Assembly (NCBI RefSeq): GCF_018760785.1
Contig: NZ_JAHHZO010000006.1
Span: 1-64,000 of the forward strand
Origin: Rhizobium sp. CSW-27
Lineage (GTDB): Bacteria > Pseudomonadota > Alphaproteobacteria > Rhizobiales > Rhizobiaceae
DNA length: 64,000 nucleotides
Direction of reading: 5' to 3'
Shown here: one piece after another, positions 50,180 to 58,075 of the stretch
Layout: each line of letters begins with the position of its first letter
Numbering within the stretch: position 1 is the first letter of the stretch
The notes under the pieces: generated by a model
Told to the model about the DNA's origin: nothing
The model's database searches: none
The model's input: the letters and a program-made list of their open reading frames with translations, nothing else
Position numbers and translations under genes: made by a program

Positions 50180-51175
50180 ATGGCTATTTCGAAGATGACT
50201 TTAATGGTAAGCTTATCGCGTTCCGCCAGAATCCAGGAAAGTCCGATCCACAGGGCTTTCCTCGACACCGAGGACCCCAGCGCCTTGAGCTACCTGCATT
50301 CGATGATCTGCCACACCGAGGGCATCCGCCCCCTGCAGCCACCGACATGGCGCGGGCTGGACGGTGCGGTGGGCGTCTACTGGGAGGCGACGGGCCATGC
50401 GGGCGCAAGGGGCTACTACCTCTCTCCGGACCCGCGAATCGTGATCTTCTTCAACGACGTGTCCGAGCAGATCCGCCTGACCAATGAAGAGCGGGCGCGC
50501 GCTTCCCATTACCGGCCGATGACGCGGGCGATCTACGTTCCAGCCGGCACCCCGATGTGGACCAGCTTCACAGCCATGCACCGCTTCTCGCATCTGGATC
50601 TCCACATGCATGCGGACAAGCTGGTGAAGATGCTTGCCCCCTCGGTGGGTCGCTCGGCGGCCCTTGCGGCGCTGCGCCATCCCGTCGAGGTGGAAGCGTC
50701 GCGCTCCACCGACATGCTGGCCACGCTGCTGGTGGAGGAACTGGCGCATCCGGCGCGCCACCCGGTACATGCGGAACATCTGGCGGCCAGCATCGTCACC
50801 GGGCTTCTCGACTTCACCGGGGAGCAGGAGCGGCCATGCGGGCGACTGACGCAGGCCCAGATGAACCGCCTGACCGCTCTGATTGCCTCCCGCGCCGATT
50901 GCCGCGTCAGCATTCCGGAGATGGCGGCCTGCGTCGGCCTGTCGGAAAGCTGGTTTGCCTCCGCTTTCAAGCAGACCACCGGCAAGACTCCGCTCCAATG
51001 GCAGATGAGCCGCCGGCTGGAGCAGTGCCGGCATCTGTTGAAGGCAAGCGATCTCAGCATCGCCCAGATCGCCGCGCAGATGGGCTTTTCCGACCAGGCG
51101 CACTTCACCCGGTCCTTCCGGCAGGTCGTCGGACAGACACCCGCCGCCTGGCGGCGGATGTTTGCCGAGGCGTGA
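50180..51175 (+). CDS. AraC-family regulator of siderophore uptake (probable)
   Basis: About 331 residues. The C-terminal region has SIPEMAACVGLSESWFASAFKQTTGKTP and IAQIAAQMGFSDQAHFTRSFRQVVGQTP, the two helix-turn-helix units. The N-terminal part is unlike the arabinose type and resembles AraC activators of siderophore receptors. The true start is unclear (50180 or 50195). It is convergent with the TonB receptor gene; only three bases separate their stops. Confidence 0.82.
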   Translation: MAISKMTLMVSLSRSARIQESPIHRAFLDTEDPSALSYLHSMICHTEGIRPLQPPTWRGLDGAVGVYWEATGHAGARGYYLSPDPRIVIFFNDVSEQIRLTNEERARASHYRPMTRAIYVPAGTPMWTSFTAMHRFSHLDLHMHADKLVKMLAPSVGRSAALAALRHPVEVEASRSTDMLATLLVEELAHPARHPVHAEHLAASIVTGLLDFTGEQERPCGRLTQAQMNRLTALIASRADCRVSIPEMAACVGLSESWFASAFKQTTGKTPLQWQMSRRLEQCRHLLKASDLSIAQIAAQMGFSDQAHFTRSFRQVVGQTPAAWRRMFAEA

Positions 51176-51178
51176 CCT

Positions 51179-53302
51179 CTACCAGGTCTGGCGGAGCGTC
51201 AGGCTGAACGAACGGCCGGGATTGTAGAAGTTCGCGCCGAAGCCGCCGTAATCCACATGCTTCTCGTCAAACAGGTTGGCGACGTTGAATTCGACCGCCG
51301 TGTTTTCCGCCAGCTTGTAGGTGGCAGCCGCATCGAAGACGACGTGGCCGTCCGTCGAAACGGTGTTGGCATCGTCGAAATAGTAGGACGAGGAGTAGCG
51401 GCCGCCGAGACTGAAACTCATGTCGCCGCGACGCCCGTCGCCCGGCAGCTTGTAGGTGGCCCATAGTGAAGCGATGTGATGCGGCACGAAGGCAAGTTCG
51501 TTGCCCTCGTTGCCATCCGCCCCGTTCTCGACGATTTCGGACGAGAGGTAGGAATAGGCCGCCGTCAGGCTCCAGCGATCGCTGATCTCCGCCTTCGCCT
51601 CCAGGTCAAGGCCGCGAACGCGGACTTCGCCGATGGCAGACTGCAGGTTTGTCACCGGGTCCGTGCGGGTGATGTTGCTCTTGGTCAGGTCGTAGACGGC
51701 CGCGCTGAACAGCGCCGGAAACTCCAGCGGCTGGTACTTCACGCCCACTTCATACTGCTTGCCCCGCTCCGGTTCCACAGTCAGCGATGAGGGCACGGCC
51801 GATTCCGAATAGCTGGCATAGGTGGCAAGCTCCTCCGTCCAGCGATAGCTGAGGCCGAAGCGGCTCGTGAGTTCGCTGACGTCGCCCTTGGTGCGCACGC
51901 CCGTCAGCCTGTCCGTCTGGTCGGTGTCCAGCCAGTCGTTGCGCAGGCCCATCGACACCGTCAGCCTGTCGGCGAAAGTGAGATTCTGCTGGACGTAGAG
52001 GGCCTTCGTATCCTGATCGGTCTTCAGGCTCTGGTAGATCGGCACCGAGGCCGGGCGGCCGGTATAGACGGGATTGAGCCAGTCGATGCCGGGTGCCGCG
52101 CCCCAGTAGTTCTTGTTGTCGGTCGAGGTCCGTTGATAAGTGACGCCGACAAGACTGCGGCTGTCGATCCCGTCGAAACTCGTGTCATACTGCAGGTGCG
52201 TATCCAGCACGACGTCGTCGACGGACTGATCATTGCCGAAGAAGGCGCGGCTGGCCGTGGTCGAGCCATTGGTCGGCGTCGAAGAGATATAGGCATAGCC
52301 GAAATCGCTGTCGGTCCGGCTGTAGCGGGCATTGGCACCCAGCGTCAGGCCGGAGCCGAAATCGTGGTCGAGCATCACGCTGACGGAATTGCGGTTCGTG
52401 CCGCGATAATTGTAGTCCGGTTCGCCGAAGAAGCGGCTGCGGTCGAAATCTGTGCCGAGGGGATGCCCGCCGCTACCCGGCACACCATCCTTGTTCAAAT
52501 GATCGTAGACGATGCTGAGAGTGGTCACATCGCTCGGGCGCCAGGTGAGCCCGCCCATGAAGAACTTCTCGTCGTCGCGGGAATAGTCGTATTCCGCATC
52601 CGCCTTGCGGACCTTTCCGGTCAGGCGATAGGAGAGCGTGTCGTCCTCGGTGAGGTTGTCGCCGAAGTCGAAGCCCATCTCGGCGCGGCTGTAGGAACCG
52701 CCGCTGATATAGGCCTCGCCGAACCGCTCGCTCTTCGGTGTCTTCGTCACGAAATTGACGGAACCGCCTGGATCCGACACGCCGAATGTGGTCGAACTGG
52801 CACCCTTCAGCACCTCGACCCGCTCATAGGCATAGGCTTCCTCGCGAATGCCGCCGAAAGGATCGCCGATCATCAGCCCGTCGCGATAGACATAGGCATC
52901 GAACCCACGGATCTTGAAATAGTCGTACCGGTCGTCCGAACCATAGAAATCGGTCGAAACACCGGCGGTGTAGCGAAGCGCTTCCTCGACCGTCGAGACA
53001 TTCCTCTCCTGCATCTCCCTGGCGGTGATCACCGAGACCGATGCCGGTGTATCGAGAAGCGCGGTGGGAATCTTGCTCGCCCCGGTGCTCGTGGTCGCCA
53101 CGATCGACCGGGCATCGTCGTCGGCACCGCCGGCACCTTCGACCGTGATGCGTTCCAGCACCGTCGTTTCCTCGGCGGCCTGGCCATCCTGCGAAACGGC
53201 CGCAAGCGGTTGAAGTGCAACGAGTGCGGTGCATCCCATCAGCAATGTGAGGCGGCCCCTGCCCCGCAGGCTGGCCTTGTCCAAGCGTTCGATGTGCATC
53301 AT
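51179..53302 (-). CDS. TonB-dependent ferrisiderophore receptor
   Basis: A 707-residue outer-membrane receptor. Signal peptide ending near AAVSQ, TonB-box-like ETTVLERITVEG, plug domain (PTALLDTPASVSVITAREMQERN; FKIRGFDAYVYRDGL), beta-barrel repeats and the C-terminal RQTW. The pattern fits the FhuA/FoxA group of hydroxamate/catecholate receptors. MMHIERL is the likely start region. It is next to a siderophore-interacting flavoprotein across a 434-base promoter region. Confidence 0.93.
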   Translation of the reverse strand: MMHIERLDKASLRGRGRLTLLMGCTALVALQPLAAVSQDGQAAEETTVLERITVEGAGGADDDARSIVATTSTGASKIPTALLDTPASVSVITAREMQERNVSTVEEALRYTAGVSTDFYGSDDRYDYFKIRGFDAYVYRDGLMIGDPFGGIREEAYAYERVEVLKGASSTTFGVSDPGGSVNFVTKTPKSERFGEAYISGGSYSRAEMGFDFGDNLTEDDTLSYRLTGKVRKADAEYDYSRDDEKFFMGGLTWRPSDVTTLSIVYDHLNKDGVPGSGGHPLGTDFDRSRFFGEPDYNYRGTNRNSVSVMLDHDFGSGLTLGANARYSRTDSDFGYAYISSTPTNGSTTASRAFFGNDQSVDDVVLDTHLQYDTSFDGIDSRSLVGVTYQRTSTDNKNYWGAAPGIDWLNPVYTGRPASVPIYQSLKTDQDTKALYVQQNLTFADRLTVSMGLRNDWLDTDQTDRLTGVRTKGDVSELTSRFGLSYRWTEELATYASYSESAVPSSLTVEPERGKQYEVGVKYQPLEFPALFSAAVYDLTKSNITRTDPVTNLQSAIGEVRVRGLDLEAKAEISDRWSLTAAYSYLSSEIVENGADGNEGNELAFVPHHIASLWATYKLPGDGRRGDMSFSLGGRYSSSYYFDDANTVSTDGHVVFDAAATYKLAENTAVEFNVANLFDEKHVDYGGFGANFYNPGRSFSLTLRQTW

Positions 53303-53736
53303 CCAGATTCCAGAAGTTGAGCCGCCTCCCTGCAGGCGGCTGGACGCAAATGGCAGGGGTGCCGGGGTGCCGGACGAAAGCACCATGCCGCCGCGGCAGC
53401 CCCCGCGCCTCGTCATCCGCCTGCCGTGAAGGATCGCTGGACCCCGATATCCCTGTGCGCCGGGTTAACTTGATATCGATGCTCCAGTATTGTAGGAATT
53501 CCCTGTTTTGAAGGAAACCCCGGAAACTTCATGGCCACCCTCGGCGACGGCGAGCTTTGGCGTTGACGCCCTGCGGTGAAGCTGAGAGTTCATGTCAACT
53601 TCATCTGGAAAGAGGACCTGTGCATGCCGGATTGTGCCAGCCCCATTTGCAGGCGCCGCCGGCCGACAGCGATCGCCGCGGATCCACGCCCCGCCACGCC
53701 TGAAATGACCGCCCACCTGCCCGAGGAGGCAAACCG
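53303..53736. other. 434-base region between receptor and reductase genes
   Basis: Divergent control region of the TonB receptor (minus) and the siderophore-interacting protein (plus). I looked for Fur, RirA and Irr-type boxes and saw none that is convincing. No gene is visible. Confidence 0.4.
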
Positions 53737-54786
53737 ATGAGCCTGACCGCTCCATTCACCCTGTCCGGAACCGCTGTTCCGCATGATGCCAGACAGATGC
53801 TGGACCAGATCTGCGAACACTTCACCGAACACGCGAACGTCTCGCGCGTCGATGATATCGTGGTGATGAAGAACGACAGCGCGACGGCGGAAATCCGGCT
53901 GACCGGCGAACGGCTGCTGATCGACCTCGCCTCCCCCTCGGACCAGGCGCTGCAGATGGCCCGCATCATGCTGGCGGAACACATGTTCTACTTTGCCGGC
54001 GACAATCCGCTCGATCTCCAGTGGTCGGCGCCCGCCCCGCTCGGCACGATTGCCAATCTGCACCACGTCACCGTGACCGGCGCGCAGGACATCACGCCGC
54101 ACATGCGCCGGGTGCGCTTCTCCTGCACGGATCCCGCCCCCTTCCTGGACGGCAACATGCATGTGCGCGTCCTGATTCCACCGCGCGACAGGCAGCCTGT
54201 CTGGCCGGGCATCCGGGATGACGGGCGGATTTCCTGGCCGGAGGGCGAGGATGCCCTGGTTGTACGCGTCTACACGATCCGCAAGGTCGACCTGCAGACG
54301 GGTGAGGTGTGGATCGATTTCTTCCAGCACCCGATGCCGGGCGTGGCGACACCCGGCGCCGATTTTGCACGCGATGCAAGGCCGGGCGACCGGATCGCGC
54401 TGCTGGGGCCGGGCGGCGGCGGGCGCCCGGAGGCGCAGTCTCTGCTGCTGATCGGCGACGAAACCGCTCTTCCCGCCATTCTGCGCATTCTGGAGGAGTT
54501 GCCGGCCGGCGCCACGGCCGAAGCCATCATCGAAGTGATGAATGCTGACGAGGAACAGGCGGTTTGTTCGCATGGCGATGTCAGCATCCGCTGGATCCAC
54601 CGCCAGACGGAAGGCCGGACGACGGCCTTGCGCGAGGCCGCGAAGCAGGCGATCGCTGCCTCGCCCGCCGACCGTTACATCTGGATTGCCTGCGAGAAGG
54701 ACGACGTGCGGGCGCTTCGCCCGCTTCTTAAGGGACCGGAGCGGGAAAAGGGCAGAAGCTACCTGGCCTGGTACTGGGAGCGGTAA
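53737..54786 (+). CDS. Siderophore-interacting protein (ViuB/YqjH-like ferric reductase)
   Basis: A 349-residue cytoplasmic NAD(P)H:ferric-siderophore reductase. Residues 1-95 form the DUF2218 domain (MLDQICEHFTEHANVSRVDD); the FAD-binding part has RVYTIRKVD and the HPMPGVATPGADF loop; the SIP C domain ends with ACEKDDVRALRPLL and LAWYWER. ATG at 53737 has GAGGAGG nine bases before. It would free iron from the siderophore brought in through the adjacent receptor. Confidence 0.93.
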   Translation: MSLTAPFTLSGTAVPHDARQMLDQICEHFTEHANVSRVDDIVVMKNDSATAEIRLTGERLLIDLASPSDQALQMARIMLAEHMFYFAGDNPLDLQWSAPAPLGTIANLHHVTVTGAQDITPHMRRVRFSCTDPAPFLDGNMHVRVLIPPRDRQPVWPGIRDDGRISWPEGEDALVVRVYTIRKVDLQTGEVWIDFFQHPMPGVATPGADFARDARPGDRIALLGPGGGGRPEAQSLLLIGDETALPAILRILEELPAGATAEAIIEVMNADEEQAVCSHGDVSIRWIHRQTEGRTTALREAAKQAIAASPADRYIWIACEKDDVRALRPLLKGPEREKGRSYLAWYWER

Positions 54787-54880
54787 TCCGCAAGCCGTGT
54801 CCCGCACCGGGTTTCACCCGGCACGGACGCTGAACAGAAAACCTCCGTGGATCAGGTGGCCCGCATGGCCGGGCGAAAGC

Positions 54881-54903
54881 GGGCGCCGGTTTGGCCGGCG
54901 CCC
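54881..54903. terminator. GC hairpin between convergent genes
   Basis: GGGCGCCGG and CCGGCGCCC flank TTTGG, eight bases after the FAD monooxygenase stop as seen on its strand. It probably ends both convergent transcripts, but there is no T-run, so efficiency is uncertain. Confidence 0.5.
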
Positions 54904-54911
54904 CTGAGGGT

Positions 54912-56714
54912 TCAGGACAGGTGATGGGGCCGGGTGAGCCCATAGACCGGCGTGTCGAGACCGACCTGCCGTGCCTTCAGCTGCAGTGACAGATATTGCG
55001 AATAGTGGCGTGACTGGTGCAGGTTGCCGCCGTGAAACCACAGCGCCTGCTGCTGCGTCGGCTTCCACATGTTGCGCTGCTCGCCCTCCCAGGGACCGGG
55101 ATCCTTGGTTGTGTTGGAGCCGAGACCCCAGCATTTTCCGACCTTGTCCGCCACCTCGCGCGAGATGAGATCGGCGGCCCAGCCGTTCATCGAGCCATAA
55201 CCGGTGGCATAGACCACGAGATCGGCAGCAAGCTCCGTGCCGTCCTTCAGCACCACGGCGTTCTCCGTCAGATGGGAAACATCGACACCCGATTTCAGCT
55301 TGATCGAACCGTCGATCACGAGATCGCAGGCGCCGACATCGATGTAATAGCCGGAGCCGCGCCGCAGATATTTCATGAACAGGCCGGATTCATCGTCGCC
55401 GAAATCCAGCATGAAACCGGCCTTTTCGAGCGCCTGGTAGAACTCCGCATCCTGCTCGCGGATCCTGTCGTAGATCGGGATCTGGAACTCGTGCATGATC
55501 CGGTATGGCAGCGAGGCGAAGATGAGATCGGCCTTGCGCGTCGTCATGCCGCCGGCAACCGCCCGCTCAGAATAGAGATCGCCAAGGCCGATCTCCATCA
55601 GCGAATCCGACTTCACGATGTGGGTGGAGGAGCGCTGCACCATGGTGACATCGGCACCCGCCTCCCAGAGGGCCGCGCAGATATCATGGGCGGAATTGTT
55701 AGAGCCGATGACGACGACCTGTCTGCCGGCATAGGCATCCGGGCCCGGATGCTGCGAGGAATGCTGCTGCTCGCCCTTGAAGATGTCCTGGCCGGGGAAT
55801 TTCGGCACATTGGCCTTGCCGGACATGCCGGTGGCCAGCACCAGCTGTTTCGGCCGCAGCACGACCTCCGTTCCGGCGCGTTCGACCACGACGGTCCATT
55901 CGCCGGTCGCCTCGTCATACTGCGCCGACTTGGCCGTGGTGGAGCCCCAGTAATTCAGCTCCATGACCTTGGTATACATTTCCAGCCAGTCGCCCACCTT
56001 GTCCTTCGGCGTGAAGACAGGCCAGTTTTCCGGGAAGGGAATATAGGGCAGGTGATCGTACCAGACGGGATCATGCAGGCAGAGCGACTTGTAGCGCTTG
56101 CGCCAGCTGTCGCCCGGCCGTTCGTTCTTCTCGATGATGATCGTCGGCACGCCAAGCTGGCGAAGCCGGGCGCCGAGCGCAATGCCACCCTGCCCGCCAC
56201 CGATGATCACCACATAGGGCTGGACGGAATGGCCGAGCTCGGCGGCTTCCGCCTCGCGCTTTTCCTTCCAGGTCTTTCGGTTGCGGTCATGGCCGTGCTC
56301 GGCCCCCATCGGGCGGCGGAAGCCCTTCGGCTCCTCATGGCCCTTCAGTTCGGTCATGGTGGTCAGCAGCGTCCAGATCAGGCCGTCCTTCAGCCGGATA
56401 TGGCCATAGCCGCGCGCGACGCCCGTCTCGAACTCGAACCAGCCTTCGGTGACGCCGCCGGCATCCGAAGCGGCCTCCCTGGTATCCTGCACGAAGTTCG
56501 AAGGCCGGATGGCGGCAAGCTGGCTTTGCAGCATGTCGCGGATCTGCTCGCGGCCTTCGAGTGTCTTGAGGTTCCAGGTGAAGGTTACCAGATCACGCCA
56601 GTAGCATTCGGCCTGAAACAGGTTGGCGGCGGCATCGATCTCGCCCTGTTCCAGCGCCTTGCCGAGTTTGGCAAGAACGGTGTCGATCTTGGTTGCGGGG
56701 CTGATATCAAGCAT
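54912..56714 (-). CDS. FAD/NAD(P)-dependent monooxygenase with N-terminal SnoaL/NTF2-like domain
   Basis: A 600-residue flavoprotein. Residues about 1-120 look like a SnoaL/NTF2-like fold; then FAD motif VVIIGGGQGGIALGARL, the linker FKGEQQHSSQHPG (FMO-type FxGxxxH), and the NADPH motif VVVIGSNNSAHDI. This resembles class B monooxygenases of the YUC/FMO group. Start: ATG of MLDISPAT, eight bases after GGAGG. Second gene of the sigma-54-driven operon with the alcohol dehydrogenase. Substrate unknown; a ketone or amine oxygenation is possible. Confidence 0.88.
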   Translation of the reverse strand: MLDISPATKIDTVLAKLGKALEQGEIDAAANLFQAECYWRDLVTFTWNLKTLEGREQIRDMLQSQLAAIRPSNFVQDTREAASDAGGVTEGWFEFETGVARGYGHIRLKDGLIWTLLTTMTELKGHEEPKGFRRPMGAEHGHDRNRKTWKEKREAEAAELGHSVQPYVVIIGGGQGGIALGARLRQLGVPTIIIEKNERPGDSWRKRYKSLCLHDPVWYDHLPYIPFPENWPVFTPKDKVGDWLEMYTKVMELNYWGSTTAKSAQYDEATGEWTVVVERAGTEVVLRPKQLVLATGMSGKANVPKFPGQDIFKGEQQHSSQHPGPDAYAGRQVVVIGSNNSAHDICAALWEAGADVTMVQRSSTHIVKSDSLMEIGLGDLYSERAVAGGMTTRKADLIFASLPYRIMHEFQIPIYDRIREQDAEFYQALEKAGFMLDFGDDESGLFMKYLRRGSGYYIDVGACDLVIDGSIKLKSGVDVSHLTENAVVLKDGTELAADLVVYATGYGSMNGWAADLISREVADKVGKCWGLGSNTTKDPGPWEGEQRNMWKPTQQQALWFHGGNLHQSRHYSQYLSLQLKARQVGLDTPVYGLTRPHHLS

Positions 56715-56836
56715 AGTCATCTCCTCCATGCGTGCTTGAGAGTTCGGGCCGGAGCGCCTCGCAATGAGGCGTTCCGGAAGACATCGCGGCGCCCGCCTGC
56801 CGGGCTCCTCTCCCGGGCAGGCGGTGGCCTTTGAGG

Positions 56837-57910
56837 CTATTTCGAAAGATCGATCAGGATCTTCAGCTGGGTGCCGGCGGGATCGAGCAGGGCGTCGAAG
56901 CCCTCCTTCACGGCGGTTTCGAGCGTGATGCGCTTGGTGACGACCTTCGTCGCCGGCAGCAGCCCCGAGGCGATCAGGCGAATGACGCGCGGCCAGTAAT
57001 GGGTCGGATAGGCCCAGGAGCCCTTCACCTCGAGATCGCGGAAAGTCACCTGGAACCAGTCGATCGGGTTCTCATGCGGATGCAGACCCGTCTGCACCAC
57101 CACGCCCTGCTTGCGCACCGCATCGACGCAGGCCTTCAGCGCATGTTCGTTGCCGACGCATTCGATGGCCACATCGCAGCCGACGCCGCCTTCCGTCAGC
57201 GAGCGGACGACATCGCCCACCTTGTCGCGCCTGGGATTGATGGTGATCACATCCGGCAGCACGCCTTTCGCCAGCTCCAGCCGGGCATCGTTGAGATCGG
57301 AGACGAACAGCTGAGCGGCACCGGCCGCACGCGCCGCCAGAAGCGTCAGCATGCCGATGGGGCCGGCGCCCGTCACCAGCACACTGTTGCCGGCGGTCAC
57401 GCCGCCACGGTCGCAGGCATAGACGGCGACCGCCGTCGGCTCGACGAGCGCTGCCTCTTCATCCGTCATCTCCTCGGGGATCTTCTGGACATTGTACTCG
57501 TTGACGAGAGCGGCTTCGGCCATGCCGCCGCCAACCCAGCTGAGGCCGACCAGCGCCAGTTGCGTGCTGAGATGGAACAGGCCGCGATCGGCAAAATAAT
57601 CGCCGGATCGCGGCATGACGAGCGGCTGGATGGAAACGCGGTCGCCGACGGCAACGGAGGTCACGCCCGCCCCGACCGCCTCGACCACGCCGCCGAACTC
57701 ATGGCCGAGAACCTGCGGGCCATGCGCGCCGGTAAAGGGATGCGGCTCGGTCGGAATGAAGATCGGGCCATAGCTGTATTCGTGAAGATCGGTTCCGCAG
57801 ATGCCGACGAAGCGGTTGCGCACAACGACCTGCCCCGGTCCAGGGTGTCCCGGTTCGGGGATGTCGTCGAGCCGCAAGTCCTTGGCTGCATGAAATCTGA
57901 GCGCGCGCAT
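56837..57910 (-). CDS. Zinc alcohol dehydrogenase, 2,3-butanediol dehydrogenase type
   Basis: A 357-residue MDR enzyme. Zinc-site residues in GICGTDLHEY, the GHEFGG motif and the NAD motif VTGAGPIGML. It lacks the usual four-cysteine structural zinc lobe, like butanediol/sorbitol dehydrogenases. AAGGGAGGATAC precedes the ATG at 57910. A near-consensus sigma-54 promoter lies 38 bases upstream. Likely oxidises a secondary alcohol to a ketone, perhaps the monooxygenase's substrate. Confidence 0.9.
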   Translation of the reverse strand: MRALRFHAAKDLRLDDIPEPGHPGPGQVVVRNRFVGICGTDLHEYSYGPIFIPTEPHPFTGAHGPQVLGHEFGGVVEAVGAGVTSVAVGDRVSIQPLVMPRSGDYFADRGLFHLSTQLALVGLSWVGGGMAEAALVNEYNVQKIPEEMTDEEAALVEPTAVAVYACDRGGVTAGNSVLVTGAGPIGMLTLLAARAAGAAQLFVSDLNDARLELAKGVLPDVITINPRRDKVGDVVRSLTEGGVGCDVAIECVGNEHALKACVDAVRKQGVVVQTGLHPHENPIDWFQVTFRDLEVKGSWAYPTHYWPRVIRLIASGLLPATKVVTKRITLETAVKEGFDALLDPAGTQLKILIDLSK

Positions 57911-57947
57911 GTATCCTCCCTTGGCTGCTTTTGATGCCAGGAAGGGG

Positions 57948-57964
57948 TGCAATGGCCATGCCAG
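57948..57964 (-). promoter_or_regulatory. Sigma-54 promoter of the dehydrogenase-monooxygenase operon
   Basis: On the minus strand CTGGCATGGCCATTGCA matches the -24/-12 consensus TGGCAC-N5-TTGCA with one change and exact spacing. Transcription would start near 57937, about 27 bases before the dehydrogenase ATG. The enhancer-binding regulator of the sigma-54 class is encoded immediately upstream. Confidence 0.85.
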
Positions 57965-58026
57965 CGACGAGCGGCACCGCGAACCGCTGAAATGACTGGA
58001 TTTTCCCGCATGGCACAGGGCCCGGA

Positions 58027-58056
58027 TGCCACAGGTGTGGCGCAACAGCTGTGGCA
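58027..58056. promoter_or_regulatory. Probable upstream activator site for the sigma-54 regulator
   Basis: TGCCACAG and CTGTGGCA are 14 bases apart, 63 to 92 bases upstream of the -24 element, the normal range for enhancer-binding proteins. It lies between the operon promoter and the regulator's stop codon. Confidence 0.6.
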
Positions 58057-58075
58057 GTTGCCGCAGTCGATCAGC

